The translations under genes were made by a program, and so were the position numbers. Source: an uncultured Pseudomonadota bacterium (GTDB taxonomy: Bacteria > Pseudomonadota > Gammaproteobacteria > Ga0077536). Taken from it: a stretch of 55,933 bases of DNA. The notes under the pieces are model-generated. The model did no database searches, was not told the DNA's origin, and saw only the letters and a program-made list of their open reading frames with translations. The number at the start of each line of letters is the position of its first letter. Position 1 is the stretch's first letter. The DNA is taken from positions 1 to 55,933 of the forward strand of contig CAIKBL010000015.1 of NCBI GenBank assembly GCA_903825645.1. The letters are read 5' to 3'. Below, in pieces: positions 27,627 through 37,313 of the stretch.

Positions 27627-28916
27627 TCATTGCAGCGCCTGCTCGGTGGTCACCGACAGGCGATGGATAAGGGTGCGCAGAAAAACCTTGAGAAAGCGGA
27701 CCTGACAATTCAGCGACACCTGATGGATGACCGCGGCATTTAACTTCAGCAACGAGGTCGGCTGTCGTGCCACGATTGTTGCGGTGCGACTCGCGTGAGA
27801 CAGGTAACCCATCTCGCCGAAACAGTCTCCCGTCTGCAGATGGCATAATGCCTGGCCCTGCTTGCGGACCGTCACCTCCCCGGCGACGATCACAAAAAAG
27901 GCGTCATCCCGCTCCCCCTCCACCACGATTTCGGCACCGCTACTGACCTGCTGCCAAACGCCGGCATGCAGGATCTCCCAGATTTCAGACTCGGGAAATC
28001 CGTGAAAAAACGCCAGTTGCTGGGTCACCCGAAACTTTTCCCGCTCGCTGGTGTTCTCGCGCGGTTTGTCTAATAAATTGGCAAACGCCTTGCTCAAATC
28101 CGCGGCCAGCTCACCGCCCATCTGATAACGCTGAGCACGATCTTTCGCCAGCGCCTTCGCCACGATACTGGCAAGCTCATCCCCTATCCCACTCCGGACT
28201 TCCTGAAGTGGGATAGGGGTGTCATTGAGAATACGTTGCAGGAGGCGTGAGAAAGTCTCCGCGGCAAACGGGTGACGGCCGCTCAGCAACTCATACATCA
28301 CCAGACCGAGCGAAAAGATGTCGGTCTGGTTGGTCAGCGTTTCTTCCGTAATCTGTTCGGGCGACATGTAGCGAGGTGAGCCCGCGAGTCCCAACGGCAG
28401 CGTGGCGGTCGAATCAACTCGGCTCATATGCGCAATGCTGAAATCGCCGATTTTGATGTCCTTCTCGACTGTCAGGAGAAGGTTCGTCGGCTTGATATCT
28501 CGGTGCACTACCCCTTGTCGATGCGCGTAATCCAGCGCTTTGGCACATTTGAAGACGATCTCCACCACCTTCTCGATCGGGAGCAGATTGTCGCCGCGGC
28601 AGAACGGCTTTAAGGTCGCGCCCCCCTCCACGTACTCCATGACGATATAGCAGATCTCAGCGTCCACACCCGCGTCAAAAATGCTAATGATATTGGGGTG
28701 CGTCAAACGGCCCGCCGTATGGGCTTCGTTAAAGAACATGCGGCGATAGCGCGCGCCGGATGCCTCATCGTGGAGCTGTTCGGGATGGGCCACTTTGAGT
28801 GCGACCGGACGGTCTAGAAAAGGATCATGTCCCAGGTAGACGATGCCCATGCTGCCACGGTTGATTTCCCGCAGCACAGAATATTTACCCAAACGCTCAG
28901 GAATGTCGCAGCTCAT
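27627..28916 (-). CDS. Ser/Thr protein kinase with C-terminal cyclic-nucleotide-binding domain (kinase 2)
   Basis: 429 residues, cytosolic. Kinase domain about 10-280: glycine loop NRGSMGIVY, Lys41 (VALK), HRDIKPTNL with Asp140, and DFS at 158-160 instead of DFG; SPRYMSPEQ follows. The metal-binding Asp is kept, so activity is possible, though the Gly-to-Ser change may shift activation. The cNMP-binding domain is about 300-420 with FFVIVAGEVTV, TGDCFGEMGYL and SRTAT, keeping Glu, Arg and Thr of the phosphate-binding cassette. It resembles kinase 3 more than kinase 1 (shared CRGDNLLP-like and HRQGV blocks), suggesting a later duplication. Divergent from pgi. Confidence 0.88.
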   Translation of the reverse strand: MSCDIPERLGKYSVLREINRGSMGIVYLGHDPFLDRPVALKVAHPEQLHDEASGARYRRMFFNEAHTAGRLTHPNIISIFDAGVDAEICYIVMEYVEGGATLKPFCRGDNLLPIEKVVEIVFKCAKALDYAHRQGVVHRDIKPTNLLLTVEKDIKIGDFSIAHMSRVDSTATLPLGLAGSPRYMSPEQITEETLTNQTDIFSLGLVMYELLSGRHPFAAETFSRLLQRILNDTPIPLQEVRSGIGDELASIVAKALAKDRAQRYQMGGELAADLSKAFANLLDKPRENTSEREKFRVTQQLAFFHGFPESEIWEILHAGVWQQVSSGAEIVVEGERDDAFFVIVAGEVTVRKQGQALCHLQTGDCFGEMGYLSHASRTATIVARQPTSLLKLNAAVIHQVSLNCQVRFLKVFLRTLIHRLSVTTEQALQ

Positions 28917-29187
28917 GTCAGCGCCGGAAACTCGCGGTACTATAGGGCACAGACTGCTCCAAGTTAGGCTCGGTCGACGCGCAACTGCGCTGGGAAAGCG
29001 GACAATTCGCGAGGATCACCCGCAAAAAACTGTCCCTCTACGGGGATGACGTGTCGACTAGGCGGGGCGAGGCCCAAGCCCGCGCGTTCAAGACAATCGC
29101 GTACCTAGCGCTTAGCGGCAGCAACAACACGGGACTTGCGGCGATTGCCGACCGTTTGCCAAATCAGTCACAAAACCGGGAGTATTT
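28917..29187. other. Divergent promoter region of kinase 2 and pgi
   Basis: 271 bp separating divergent starts. I see no convincing promoter elements or hairpins. Confidence 0.35.
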
Positions 29188-30819
29188 ATGACAGGGACGC
29201 ATAACCGGCTGCGCGCCGAAATCACGACCCTCGCCAATGGTTGGCGAACCCGACGAATCGACCAGCTGTTTGAACAGGATGGCGCCCGCGCGACTGATTT
29301 CACCCGGGAGGCGGCCGGCCTTACCCTCGATTTCAGTAAAAACCGCCTCGACCGACACACGCTCAAACTCCTCCTGGAGCTTGCCGAGGCACACGGGCTG
29401 CGTGGGCGAATCGCGGAGATGTACGCCGGTCACCCGATTAACAAGACGGAAGGACGGGCCGTACTCCACGTCGCCCTCCGCGCTCGGCGTGATCACGATT
29501 TGCAGGTGGCCGGCGTCAAGATTGGGGTGGAAGTGGAGACGGTCAAGACGCGCATGCGTGAAATCGTCGAGGCCCTGCATCACGGGGCTTGGGTCGGGGC
29601 GACGGGTCTGCCCCTCACGGATGTCGTGAACATCGGCATCGGCGGCTCGCACCTGGGCCCTTTTCTCGCTTGCGAGGCCCTGCAGGATGAACATCCCACG
29701 CCCGTGAAGGTCCATTTCGTGTCCAATGTGGACGGCGGCGATATTGGCCGTTGCCTCGCCGGCCTCACCCCGGCGCGCACGCTTTTCATCATCGCCTCTA
29801 AATCATTCACGACCCCGGAGACCATGTTGAACGCGCACACCGCGCGACAATGGCTGCAGGCGACGCTGCCGTCAGAGGTCGATCTCGGTGCGCATTTTGT
29901 GGCGATTTCGGCCTGTCCCGATCGGGCGATCGACTTTGGCGTGCCCGCGACCCGTGTCCTGCCCATGTGGGACTGGGTGGGTGGTCGCTTCTCGTTATGG
30001 TCCGCCATTGGTCTGCCGATTGCGCTCGCGATCGGGATGAACCACTTCGAACATCTACTGGCCGGGGCTGAGGCGATGGATCGCCATTTTCACACCGCCG
30101 AGTTGACGGACAATCTGCCCGTCCTGCTCGCGATGATCGGGATCTGGAACACCAACTACCTCGGTGCCGAGAGTTTCGCCGTCGTCCCCTACGAAGATCG
30201 CCTCGCCCAGTTACCCGCCTATCTCCAGCAACTCGAGATGGAAAGTAATGGCAAGCGCGTAACCCTCAACAATGAAGCGGTCGAGAGCCATACTGCCCCC
30301 ATCCTGTGGGGTGGCGTTGGGACCAACGTGCAGCATGCCTTCTTTCAGTTACTCCATCAGGGCACCCGTCTCGTGCCAGTCGATTTCATCCTGCCGCTCC
30401 ATAATCCGTTCTCACCCCCTGGACATCACGACATGCTGGTCGCCAATTGTCTTGCGCAGGCAGAAGCACTCATGACGGGTCGCACCGCAGAGAGCCTGGA
30501 GGTGCGCGGCGACACCGCGGCAGATATCGACTTGCCCCTGCACCGCGCGACGCCCGGCAACCAACCCAGTAACCTGCTGATGTTCGACTCCCTGACGCCG
30601 CACACACTGGGCGCCCTGCTCGCCCTTTATGAGCACAAGACTTTCGTCCAGGGCGTTGTGTGGGACATCAATTCGTTCGATCAATGGGGTGTCGAACTCG
30701 GCAAAGCGCTGGCCCAAACGCTCCTCGACGAAATGGCGAGTGGCCAAGTAGGCACCCATCATGACGGCTCGACCCGTGCGGCCCTCTCGCGCTATCTGAG
30801 GCGACGATCGCCCGACTAA
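29188..30819 (+). CDS. pgi: Glucose-6-phosphate isomerase
   Basis: 543 residues, normal for the bacterial long form. Interconverts glucose 6-phosphate and fructose 6-phosphate in the cytoplasm. Both family signatures are present: DWVGGRFSLWSAIGL, and the C-terminal ALYEHKTFVQGVVWDINSFDQWGVELGK. GIGGSHLGP (phosphate-binding) and the catalytic region GGVGTNVQHAFFQLLHQGT are also seen. It is flanked on both sides by minus-strand kinase genes: divergent from kinase 2 and overlapping the end of kinase 3 by 4 bp tail to tail. A GGGAG ribosome site lies about 5 nt before the ATG. Confidence 0.96.
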   Translation: MTGTHNRLRAEITTLANGWRTRRIDQLFEQDGARATDFTREAAGLTLDFSKNRLDRHTLKLLLELAEAHGLRGRIAEMYAGHPINKTEGRAVLHVALRARRDHDLQVAGVKIGVEVETVKTRMREIVEALHHGAWVGATGLPLTDVVNIGIGGSHLGPFLACEALQDEHPTPVKVHFVSNVDGGDIGRCLAGLTPARTLFIIASKSFTTPETMLNAHTARQWLQATLPSEVDLGAHFVAISACPDRAIDFGVPATRVLPMWDWVGGRFSLWSAIGLPIALAIGMNHFEHLLAGAEAMDRHFHTAELTDNLPVLLAMIGIWNTNYLGAESFAVVPYEDRLAQLPAYLQQLEMESNGKRVTLNNEAVESHTAPILWGGVGTNVQHAFFQLLHQGTRLVPVDFILPLHNPFSPPGHHDMLVANCLAQAEALMTGRTAESLEVRGDTAADIDLPLHRATPGNQPSNLLMFDSLTPHTLGALLALYEHKTFVQGVVWDINSFDQWGVELGKALAQTLLDEMASGQVGTHHDGSTRAALSRYLRRRSPD

Positions 30820-32102
30820 GGACTCCTCAGCGGCACCGCCATTTCAATCGTCTTCGTTAAGCGCTCGCTCAGGGCGCGCAGAAATCCGCGGCTGAAGCGG
30901 AGTTGTCCCTCGAGCGAGACTTGCTCGATGCGGGTCGCATCGACCCGCATGAGGATCACCGCCGCATCCGCGGTGACGGTCGCGATGCGCTTCGCTTTGT
31001 TGAAGTAACTCATCTCACCAAAGCATTCGCCGGCGGCGAGCTGCGCGAGCACGTGACCGCGCTTGGTCACCGTCACGGTGCCAGATACGATGATGAAAAA
31101 AGTATCATCGTCTTGCCCTTCTTCGATGATGGTCGCGCCGGCGACCGCGTTCCGCCAGAGACTGGCGCGGAGCAACTCCCAGATTTCAACGTCGGGAAAT
31201 CCTCGAAAAAAAGCCAGATCTTTAATTCGTTCGAATTTGTCGCGCATCGGTATATCTTCCGGTGGCCGCGCCAAATGCGTGAAGGCCACACTCAAATCCG
31301 TCGCGAGATCAATGCCCATGCGATAGCGCCGCGCGGGCAATTTCTCCAGACACCTGGACACGATACTCACCAGCATCGGCGGCAAATCTGGCCGGTAGTA
31401 CTCAAGTGGCGTCGGCGGCTCGTTAAGAACCCGGTACATGAGGTTGGAGAAGCTCTCGCCGCCAAACGGATGGCGTCCGGTGAGGAGCTCATAGAACACC
31501 ACACCTAAGGCATACAAATCAGTTTGGTGCGTGATCGGGTCTTCCTGAAGTTGTTCGGGGGACATGTAACGAGGCGATCCGACGAACCCCATCGCCAAGG
31601 TCTGACTCAAATCGACGTGATTGATGTGCGCAATGCTGAAATCGGCAATTTTCACGGCCAGCTCGGGCGTCAGCAAAATATTAGAGGGCTTGATATCGCG
31701 GTGAATGACACCCTGTCGATGGGCATAATCAAGCGCCTTGGCACATTGGAAGATGATCTCGACGGCTTGGTTCATCGGCAACAGATTGTCGGCCCGACAG
31801 AATGTTCGGAGCGTGTCGCCGTTTGGAATCAGCTCCATGACGAGATAGCATTTCTCGTCGTCCACGCCCGCATCAAAAATATCGAGGATGGCGGGATGAC
31901 GAAGCATCCCCCCTGCTTGAGCTTCGTTGAAGAACATCTTACGGAAACGTTCATTCAAATCACCGCCCGTCAGACCCTCGGCGCTCGCCACCTTGACGGC
32001 CACGGCGCGCTGCACATCCGGATCATAGGCCGCGTACACCACACCCATGCTACCCCGCCCGATTTCGTGCCTGATTTCATACTTTCCGAGCTTAGTCAGC
32101 AT
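30816..32102 (-). CDS. Ser/Thr protein kinase with C-terminal cyclic-nucleotide-binding domain (kinase 3)
   Basis: 428 residues, cytosolic. Glycine loop GRGSMGVVY, Lys37 (VAVK), HRDIKPSNI with Asp136, DFS at 154-156, SPRYMSPEQ. The C-terminal cNMP-binding domain (about 300-420) has AGECFGEMSYF but RIAT where the other two have R-S/T-A, so a residue that contacts the cyclic phosphate is Ile here; ligand binding or specificity may differ. Its end overlaps pgi by 4 bp tail to tail. Closest relative in the window is kinase 2. Confidence 0.88.
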   Translation of the reverse strand: MLTKLGKYEIRHEIGRGSMGVVYAAYDPDVQRAVAVKVASAEGLTGGDLNERFRKMFFNEAQAGGMLRHPAILDIFDAGVDDEKCYLVMELIPNGDTLRTFCRADNLLPMNQAVEIIFQCAKALDYAHRQGVIHRDIKPSNILLTPELAVKIADFSIAHINHVDLSQTLAMGFVGSPRYMSPEQLQEDPITHQTDLYALGVVFYELLTGRHPFGGESFSNLMYRVLNEPPTPLEYYRPDLPPMLVSIVSRCLEKLPARRYRMGIDLATDLSVAFTHLARPPEDIPMRDKFERIKDLAFFRGFPDVEIWELLRASLWRNAVAGATIIEEGQDDDTFFIIVSGTVTVTKRGHVLAQLAAGECFGEMSYFNKAKRIATVTADAAVILMRVDATRIEQVSLEGQLRFSRGFLRALSERLTKTIEMAVPLRSP

Positions 32103-32443
32103 CTGCCCACCCGTCAGCCCTCATTCTGGAGAAGCCAAGGATACGCCTTCACCCCGGGCTTTTCTGTGGTGCGTCGCGCCTCGGGGATGCGGAGCTGCGG
32201 CAGCTATACGTCCGGAAAAACTGGACTCGGTCGTCTTATACCGCGTGGTTGACCGTCGCCGTCGCCTGGATGAGACGACGGTGGTGTCGGTTGCCATGCG
32301 CGAACACGGTGCCGCTCGCAGCAAAGCGCGTCGCGTCATGCCTTCGGACAGGACGGGTGCCACCCGGCTGTTGCGCGCCGCTAGGCGGGGGCCTTCAAGG
32401 CGGTGATACTGAGCTCCCACTAACGATGAACGGGGAATAGCCC
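32103..32443. other. Divergent gap between kinase 3 and maeB
   Basis: 341 bp holding the promoters of both genes. Short frames only; no recognisable elements apart from a GGGGAA ribosome site just before maeB. Confidence 0.4.
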
Positions 32444-34723
32444 ATGGACGATCGGCTGAACCAAGACGCGCTGGAGTACCATGAGCTACCCCGTCCCGGA
32501 AAAATAGAAATCACGCCCACCAAGCCGCTCGCCAATCAACGCGACCTGGCACTCGCTTATTCACCAGGCGTTGCGGGGCCTTGCGAGGCGATCGCGGCGG
32601 ATCCGAGCGCCGTGGCGCGCTACACCAACAGAAGTAATCTGGTTGCGGTGATTACCAATGGCACCGCGGTGCTGGGGCTCGGGAACATCGGTCCGCTGGC
32701 GGCCAAGCCCGTCATGGAAGGCAAGGCTGTGCTCTTTAAGAAATTTGCTGGTATCGATGTTTTTGATATCGAGATAGACGAGCACGATCCAGACCGACTG
32801 GTCGAGATCATCGCGAGTTTGGAGCCGACCTTCGGCGGCATCAATTTAGAAGACATCAAAGCGCCCGAGTGCTTCTTCATTGAGCAGAAGCTGCGCCACC
32901 GACTGAAAATTCCGGTGTTCCATGACGATCAACACGGTACCGCCATCATCGCCGCCACGGCCATCCGCAATGGCTTGACGCTCACGGGCAAAGAGATAGG
33001 GGAGGTCTCGTTAGTTGTCTCCGGCGCGGGAGCGGCCGCGATTGCCTGTATCCGCTTGCTCGAATGCATGGGCCTGCCGCGGGCACATATGCTGGTCGTC
33101 GACAGAGACGGCGTGATCTATCAGGGCCGCGGGACGAAGATGGAGGCGCACAAACTGGAATATGCGCGCGAAACCCCGCTGAGGACCTTGGCCGAAGCCA
33201 TCGTGGGGGCCGATATCTTCCTCGGGCTTTCCGGCCCAGGCGTTTTAACCGGGGCCATGGTCGCGACGATGGCACCCAACCCCCTGATTCTGGCGCTCGC
33301 GAATCCCACCCCGGAGATCATGCCCGAAGAGGCGCTGGCCGCCCGTCCCGATGCGATCGTCGCGACCGGTCGCTCTGATTATCCAAATCAGGTCAACAAT
33401 GTGCTCTGCTTTCCGTATATGTTCCGCGGCGCACTCGATGTCGGGGCTACCACGATCACCGAGGCGATGGAGCTCGCGTGTGTCGAGGCGCTGACGGCCC
33501 TGACGCTGCAAGAGCCTTCCGAGATTGTGCAGGCTGCGTACACAGGCGAGACGCTCCGGTTCGGCCCGACCTACCTCATCCCTAAGCCTTTTGATCCCCG
33601 TCTCATCACCACGATTGCCCCGGCGGTAGCCCAAGCGGCAATGGCCAGCGGCGTCGCCACGCGACCAATTGCGGATCTGGCCGCCTATCGCGCGCAACTG
33701 AGCAAATTCGTCTTTCAGTCGGTGCTGCTCATGAAGCCCGTGTTTGCGCGAGCCAAACACCAGGTGAAACGGCTGGTCTACGCCGATGGCGAGGAAACGG
33801 TCGTGCTGCGCGCGGTGCAGACGGTGGTTGATGAGGGACTCGCGCGACCCATTCTCATCGGGCGCCCGTCGGTGGTGGAGGCGCGCATCACCAGTCTCGG
33901 TCTGCGGCTGCAAGCCGGGACTGATTTCGAGATCGTCAATCCCGAGAGCGACAGCCGCTTTCAGGCCTACTCCACCGCTTATTTCAATAAAATGCAACGG
34001 AAAGGCGTGACACTCAGTGAAGCACGCAGCGTGGTGCGCACTAATCCGACGGTGATTGCTGCCCTGCTGGTGCTGCTCGGCGAAGCTGATGGCCTGTTAT
34101 GTGGGCTGACCGGCGCCTACCGTGAGCACCTGCAACAGCTGACCGATCTGATTGGCCTGAGCGAGCCCGACGGCGTACTGGCGGCCCTCAATGTGCTGGT
34201 GCTCAAAAAAGGGACGTTCATCATCGGGGACACGCAAGTCAACGCCGAGCCAGACGCCGTCCAAATCGCGGCCATTGCGCTGGCCGCGGCCGAGCGCGCC
34301 CGGCGTTTCGGGATGGAGCCTCGGGTGGCGCTCCTGTCCGCCTCCAATTTTGGGGGGGGAGACGATCTGGCGGCCATTAAGATGCGCGCCGCCCTGGCGC
34401 GCCTCAAACAGTTGGCGCCGACCCTGCAGGTCGACGGCGAAATGCAGGCGGACGCAGCGCTGTTACAGAAGGTGCGTGCCGCGGCCGTCAACGATTCGCC
34501 GCTGATCGGCGAGGCCAACGTGCTCATCATGCCCTCGCGGGACGCGGCGAATATTGCGATGCACCTGTTGACGGTGTTGGGTGAAGGGGTGCCGATCGGC
34601 CCCCTCCTGCACGGCCTGCGCGCACCGGCCCATATCCTGACCGGATCGACCACGGTACGGCGGATTGTTAACCTGAGTGCGGTGGCCGCCGTCGATGCCC
34701 AGAACGCCGTGCACATCGATTAG
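32444..34723 (+). CDS. maeB: NADP-dependent malic enzyme, MaeB type (malic enzyme-phosphotransacetylase fusion)
   Basis: 759 residues. The N-terminal ~430 residues form malic enzyme: [41 protein letters not shown], the metal-binding [11 protein letters not shown] and [12 protein letters not shown] regions, [12 protein letters not shown] and the nucleotide-binding [15 protein letters not shown]. The C-terminal ~320 residues form a phosphotransacetylase-like domain ([42 protein letters not shown]) that in MaeB is regulatory, sensing acetyl-CoA, and does not make acetyl phosphate. It oxidatively decarboxylates malate to pyruvate, supplying NADPH. Single-gene unit; a strong terminator lies 265 bp downstream. 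Confidence 0.94.
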   Translation: MDDRLNQDALEYHELPRPGKIEITPTKPLANQRDLALAYSPGVAGPCEAIAADPSAVARYTNRSNLVAVITNGTAVLGLGNIGPLAAKPVMEGKAVLFKKFAGIDVFDIEIDEHDPDRLVEIIASLEPTFGGINLEDIKAPECFFIEQKLRHRLKIPVFHDDQHGTAIIAATAIRNGLTLTGKEIGEVSLVVSGAGAAAIACIRLLECMGLPRAHMLVVDRDGVIYQGRGTKMEAHKLEYARETPLRTLAEAIVGADIFLGLSGPGVLTGAMVATMAPNPLILALANPTPEIMPEEALAARPDAIVATGRSDYPNQVNNVLCFPYMFRGALDVGATTITEAMELACVEALTALTLQEPSEIVQAAYTGETLRFGPTYLIPKPFDPRLITTIAPAVAQAAMASGVATRPIADLAAYRAQLSKFVFQSVLLMKPVFARAKHQVKRLVYADGEETVVLRAVQTVVDEGLARPILIGRPSVVEARITSLGLRLQAGTDFEIVNPESDSRFQAYSTAYFNKMQRKGVTLSEARSVVRTNPTVIAALLVLLGEADGLLCGLTGAYREHLQQLTDLIGLSEPDGVLAALNVLVLKKGTFIIGDTQVNAEPDAVQIAAIALAAAERARRFGMEPRVALLSASNFGGGDDLAAIKMRAALARLKQLAPTLQVDGEMQADAALLQKVRAAAVNDSPLIGEANVLIMPSRDAANIAMHLLTVLGEGVPIGPLLHGLRAPAHILTGSTTVRRIVNLSAVAAVDAQNAVHID

Positions 34724-34852
34724 CACCGCAGGCACCCCGGGCTCTCGTCTCGCTATCCCGGGTGCGATCGCGACGGGTGTCGCCACTGCGCGAGATTAAC
34801 GTCGGGGTGATGTCTTCACCGCCAGATAGCGCACAAGGCGACAGCCGGTAGG

Positions 34853-34893
34853 GCAAGATCGGACACAGGCCGGCCCGCCTGCCCGATCTTTGC
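34853..34893. other. Long nested hairpin downstream of maeB
   Basis: GCAAGATCGG (34853-34862) pairs with CCGATCTTTGC (34883-34893, one bulged T) and encloses CAGGC/GCCTG with a 6-nt loop. A second hairpin, CTCCGG/CCGGAG, lies at 34925-34944. There is no T tract. It may be a processing or decay-blocking structure on the maeB message, or part of a small RNA ending at the terminator at 34989. Confidence 0.45.
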
Positions 34894-34988
34894 AACGATC
34901 ACACTTCCCCGCTTTTTGGGGATCCTCCGGGCCGTAATCCGGAGCGCGATCGCCCGGCCCGTGACCCAAACCCAATAAATGTGCACCC

Positions 34989-35008
34989 CCCCGCTTCAGC
35001 GGGGTTTT
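34989..35008 (+). terminator. Rho-independent terminator
   Basis: CCCCGC (34989-34994), loop TTCA, GCGGGG (34999-35004), then TTTT and GCTTT. It is the best intrinsic terminator in the window. It is 265 bp beyond the maeB stop, so it serves maeB read-through or a short transcript in the gap. Confidence 0.8.
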
Positions 35009-35070
35009 GCTTTATGGGGTAACGCTATTTCAGCGCGGGTTAAGGATGACCATACAAAATATGGGATTTA

Positions 35071-35087
35071 TGTAAAGCCTGCTTACA
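35071..35087 (+). promoter_or_regulatory. Putative enhancer-binding site upstream of the dihaem peroxidase gene
   Basis: TGTAAAGCCTGCTTACA is a dyad with 5-bp arms TGTAA/TTACA. It lies about 120 bp upstream of the -24 GG of the promoter at 35205. It shares TGTnAA-N6-TTACA with the site at 20963-20979. Confidence 0.52.
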
Positions 35088-35204
35088 AACGCGCGGCCGT
35101 TTATACGGGGTTTTTATTATGAATTTTACAGGGCTATTTTTGGATTGAGCCGGGTTCTTGAATTAACCCGAACGTTATTAGTGGGTTGGCGGATCAGCAG
35201 AACC

Positions 35205-35221
35205 TTGGCACGAATAGTGCA
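35205..35221 (+). promoter_or_regulatory. Sigma-54 type (-24/-12) promoter of the dihaem peroxidase gene
   Basis: TTGGCACGAATAGTGCA matches the RpoN consensus TTGGCACG-N4-TTGCA at all but one defined position, with the required GG-N10-GC spacing. Transcription would start near 35232, about 50 nt before the ATG at 35282. Confidence 0.8.
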
Positions 35222-35281
35222 TTGGGAACACACCTGTCTCGCGAATAGTCGTCCGGCAGCTACCAAATTAAGGCGATTAGA

Positions 35282-36730
35282 ATGAAAAAAATTAATACCA
35301 GGTTCGGACAAGGTCTCTTGTTCGGCGGGGGCGTGGCTTATCGGAGTTGGAAATTCGTTGCGCTCGCGGTCGTGATCGGGTTTGGACCGCTCCCTGCGGG
35401 TTTCGCGCGCGATAACAGCACTCCGGAAGAGCGCCTTGAACGCCTACAGGCCGGGCGGGCGTGGTTCCTGTTACATCGCGATCGCGCCAAGACGGCGTCT
35501 ACGTCATTGTCGCCCGAAGAGCGGTTAGGAGCGCTGCTATACAATGACAAAAATTTGTCGCTGAAGGGCAACATATCGTGCGCGAGTTGTCATCAGTTGA
35601 CGCCGGTTTCGCCCTTTCCCGCGCCGGGTTTTGTTGATCCGGCCAACGTAGTAGGGCTAAGCGTGGGGGAGACGTCCGTGTCGAAAGGTTCCGTATCTGG
35701 CACCCACGGGGGTCTCAATGCGCCGAGTTCAGGCTATGCCGCGTTTAGCCCATTCTTCCATTGGGACTCTTTACAGGGCCAGTACATCGGTGGTCAATTC
35801 TGGAATGGTCGTGCGAACACCCTAGCGGAACAGGCGGCGGGCCCTGTCCTGAATCCGGTGGAGATGGGCATGGCCAATAAAAGCGACGTCGTCGCTCGGC
35901 TCAAAGATAATGAAAACTATGTGAGGTTATTTGAATCCGTTTATCAAATCGATCTTCGACTGGTCAATCCGTACGCCGGATCGTTCGGCAGCGGTAATCC
36001 TCCCCCGGCGGTCATCGCCACTTACGAAGCCATGACCAAAGCGATTGCTGCATTTGAGAAAACGCGGACATTCAACCGATTTACTTCCAAATTTGATTTC
36101 TATTTGGCCCAGAAGACCTCGTTAACATCCCAAGAGTCGCACGGCCTCACGCTGTTCAATGGCGCCGCAAATTGTGCCAGCTGCCATCTCAGTACGCCCG
36201 CTATTGCGCCAGATGGCAGTGTCCAGCCGCCGATGTTTACCGACTTCTCCTACGACAACATAGGTCTGCCACGCAACGTCAATATTCCCGACAATCCCGC
36301 TCCCAACCCGGGACTAGGTGGGCGAGCGGATATTGCTGCCAGAGATCCTTCCGGCGCCCTTATCGGCAAACATAAAGTGATGAGTCTCCGTAATATCGCG
36401 CTGACGCCGCCCTACGGACATAACGGTGTCTTTCGCACGTTGGATCAGATCGTCCATTTCTATAACACCCGGGATACACTGAACGGCACACCGGTAAAAG
36501 ATATTACGGACAATAATTCCGGCGTAACCGCCTGGCCTGCGCCGGAGATCCCGCAGACAGTCAATAAGACAGATCTTGGCCATCAGAGTCTTTCGCTTAC
36601 AGATGAAGCCGATCTGGTGGCCTTTTTGCGCACCCTGACGGATGGTTATCCGGATTGGGGGAATGATGGGCAGGTGCCGACAGGGACGCCATCGCCCTAT
36701 GCGAGTATGCCATTCCCCCCATTTCCCTGA
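35282..36730 (+). CDS. MauG/CcpA-like dihaem cytochrome c peroxidase
   Basis: 482 residues. N-terminal basic region and hydrophobic stretch (FVALAVVIGFGPLPAGFA), likely an export signal, so periplasmic. Two CxxCH haem-binding sites, CASCH at 100-104 and CASCH at 298-302, in the two-domain arrangement of bacterial dihaem peroxidases. FWNGRANTLAEQAAGPVLNPVEMGM and SLRNIALTPPYGHNGVFRTLDQIVHFYN are the family blocks. It reduces H2O2 with electrons from c-type cytochromes, or oxidises a protein substrate as MauG does; the longer N-terminal part is closer to the MauG-like group. Promoter evidence says it is controlled by sigma-54. It stands alone. Confidence 0.88.
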   Translation: MKKINTRFGQGLLFGGGVAYRSWKFVALAVVIGFGPLPAGFARDNSTPEERLERLQAGRAWFLLHRDRAKTASTSLSPEERLGALLYNDKNLSLKGNISCASCHQLTPVSPFPAPGFVDPANVVGLSVGETSVSKGSVSGTHGGLNAPSSGYAAFSPFFHWDSLQGQYIGGQFWNGRANTLAEQAAGPVLNPVEMGMANKSDVVARLKDNENYVRLFESVYQIDLRLVNPYAGSFGSGNPPPAVIATYEAMTKAIAAFEKTRTFNRFTSKFDFYLAQKTSLTSQESHGLTLFNGAANCASCHLSTPAIAPDGSVQPPMFTDFSYDNIGLPRNVNIPDNPAPNPGLGGRADIAARDPSGALIGKHKVMSLRNIALTPPYGHNGVFRTLDQIVHFYNTRDTLNGTPVKDITDNNSGVTAWPAPEIPQTVNKTDLGHQSLSLTDEADLVAFLRTLTDGYPDWGNDGQVPTGTPSPYASMPFPPFP

Positions 36731-37276
36731 GGACTCCATTGGGGACGGCCCGAGTTTCGCTTTCTTGACCATGATCCATGGATTACGAATGCAGTGAACA
36801 GGGTCGTTCCCGCGTTATCTGATGACAGACATTAGTCCAAGATAAACGCCATTTTTCGGCCCCGTCCAAGTAGTTTCCCCGAGTCCGTCACATACGCTGG
36901 GTGGGCATGGCATCAGGAAGAAGCGTGCCGTTCACACTGACTTGTCTGCCGGATCGATCTGGTGCGCTTACGGTGTGGCCCGTCGGTGGGCTGTGCCACA
37001 CATAAGCCCCCAGCGGGAGCTGGCATGCGCGTGGAGGACCCATTCAGCGTCGCAAAAATGCGCAAAACTCAATCGGTGGTCGTACTCGTCGCGTGGCCCT
37101 AGCTGCGGGATGTGAAGCGCGGCCACCTGCGCATCGCACTTTATCCGCCAACACTGCACAAACGCCAGTGCTGCACCCTGATCCGGCAGGGCCTCAAGAT
37201 CTGGCGCGTGGTCCTGCGCGGCAGATCCCGTTCCGCTGTTCGGCGCAGCCTGTGAAAGGCGCGATGTGCAGCGCCG
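36731..37276. other. Gene-free stretch upstream of the SCO gene
   Basis: About 550 bp. A minus-strand frame of 117 codons (36968-37321) has no recognised domain and would run through the promoter of the SCO gene. I see no other signal. Confidence 0.4.
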
Positions 37277-37307
37277 TTGTTCGCCCTTCGTGCACCTTCG
37301 ATATAAT
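37277..37307 (+). promoter_or_regulatory. Sigma-70 type promoter close to the SCO start
   Basis: A perfect -10 hexamer TATAAT (37302-37307) with a partial -35 TTGTTC (37277-37282) 19 nt upstream. Transcription would begin about 7 nt after the -10, at or next to the GTG start at 37314, so the message may be leaderless. Confidence 0.45.
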
Positions 37308-37313
37308 GCGTCG

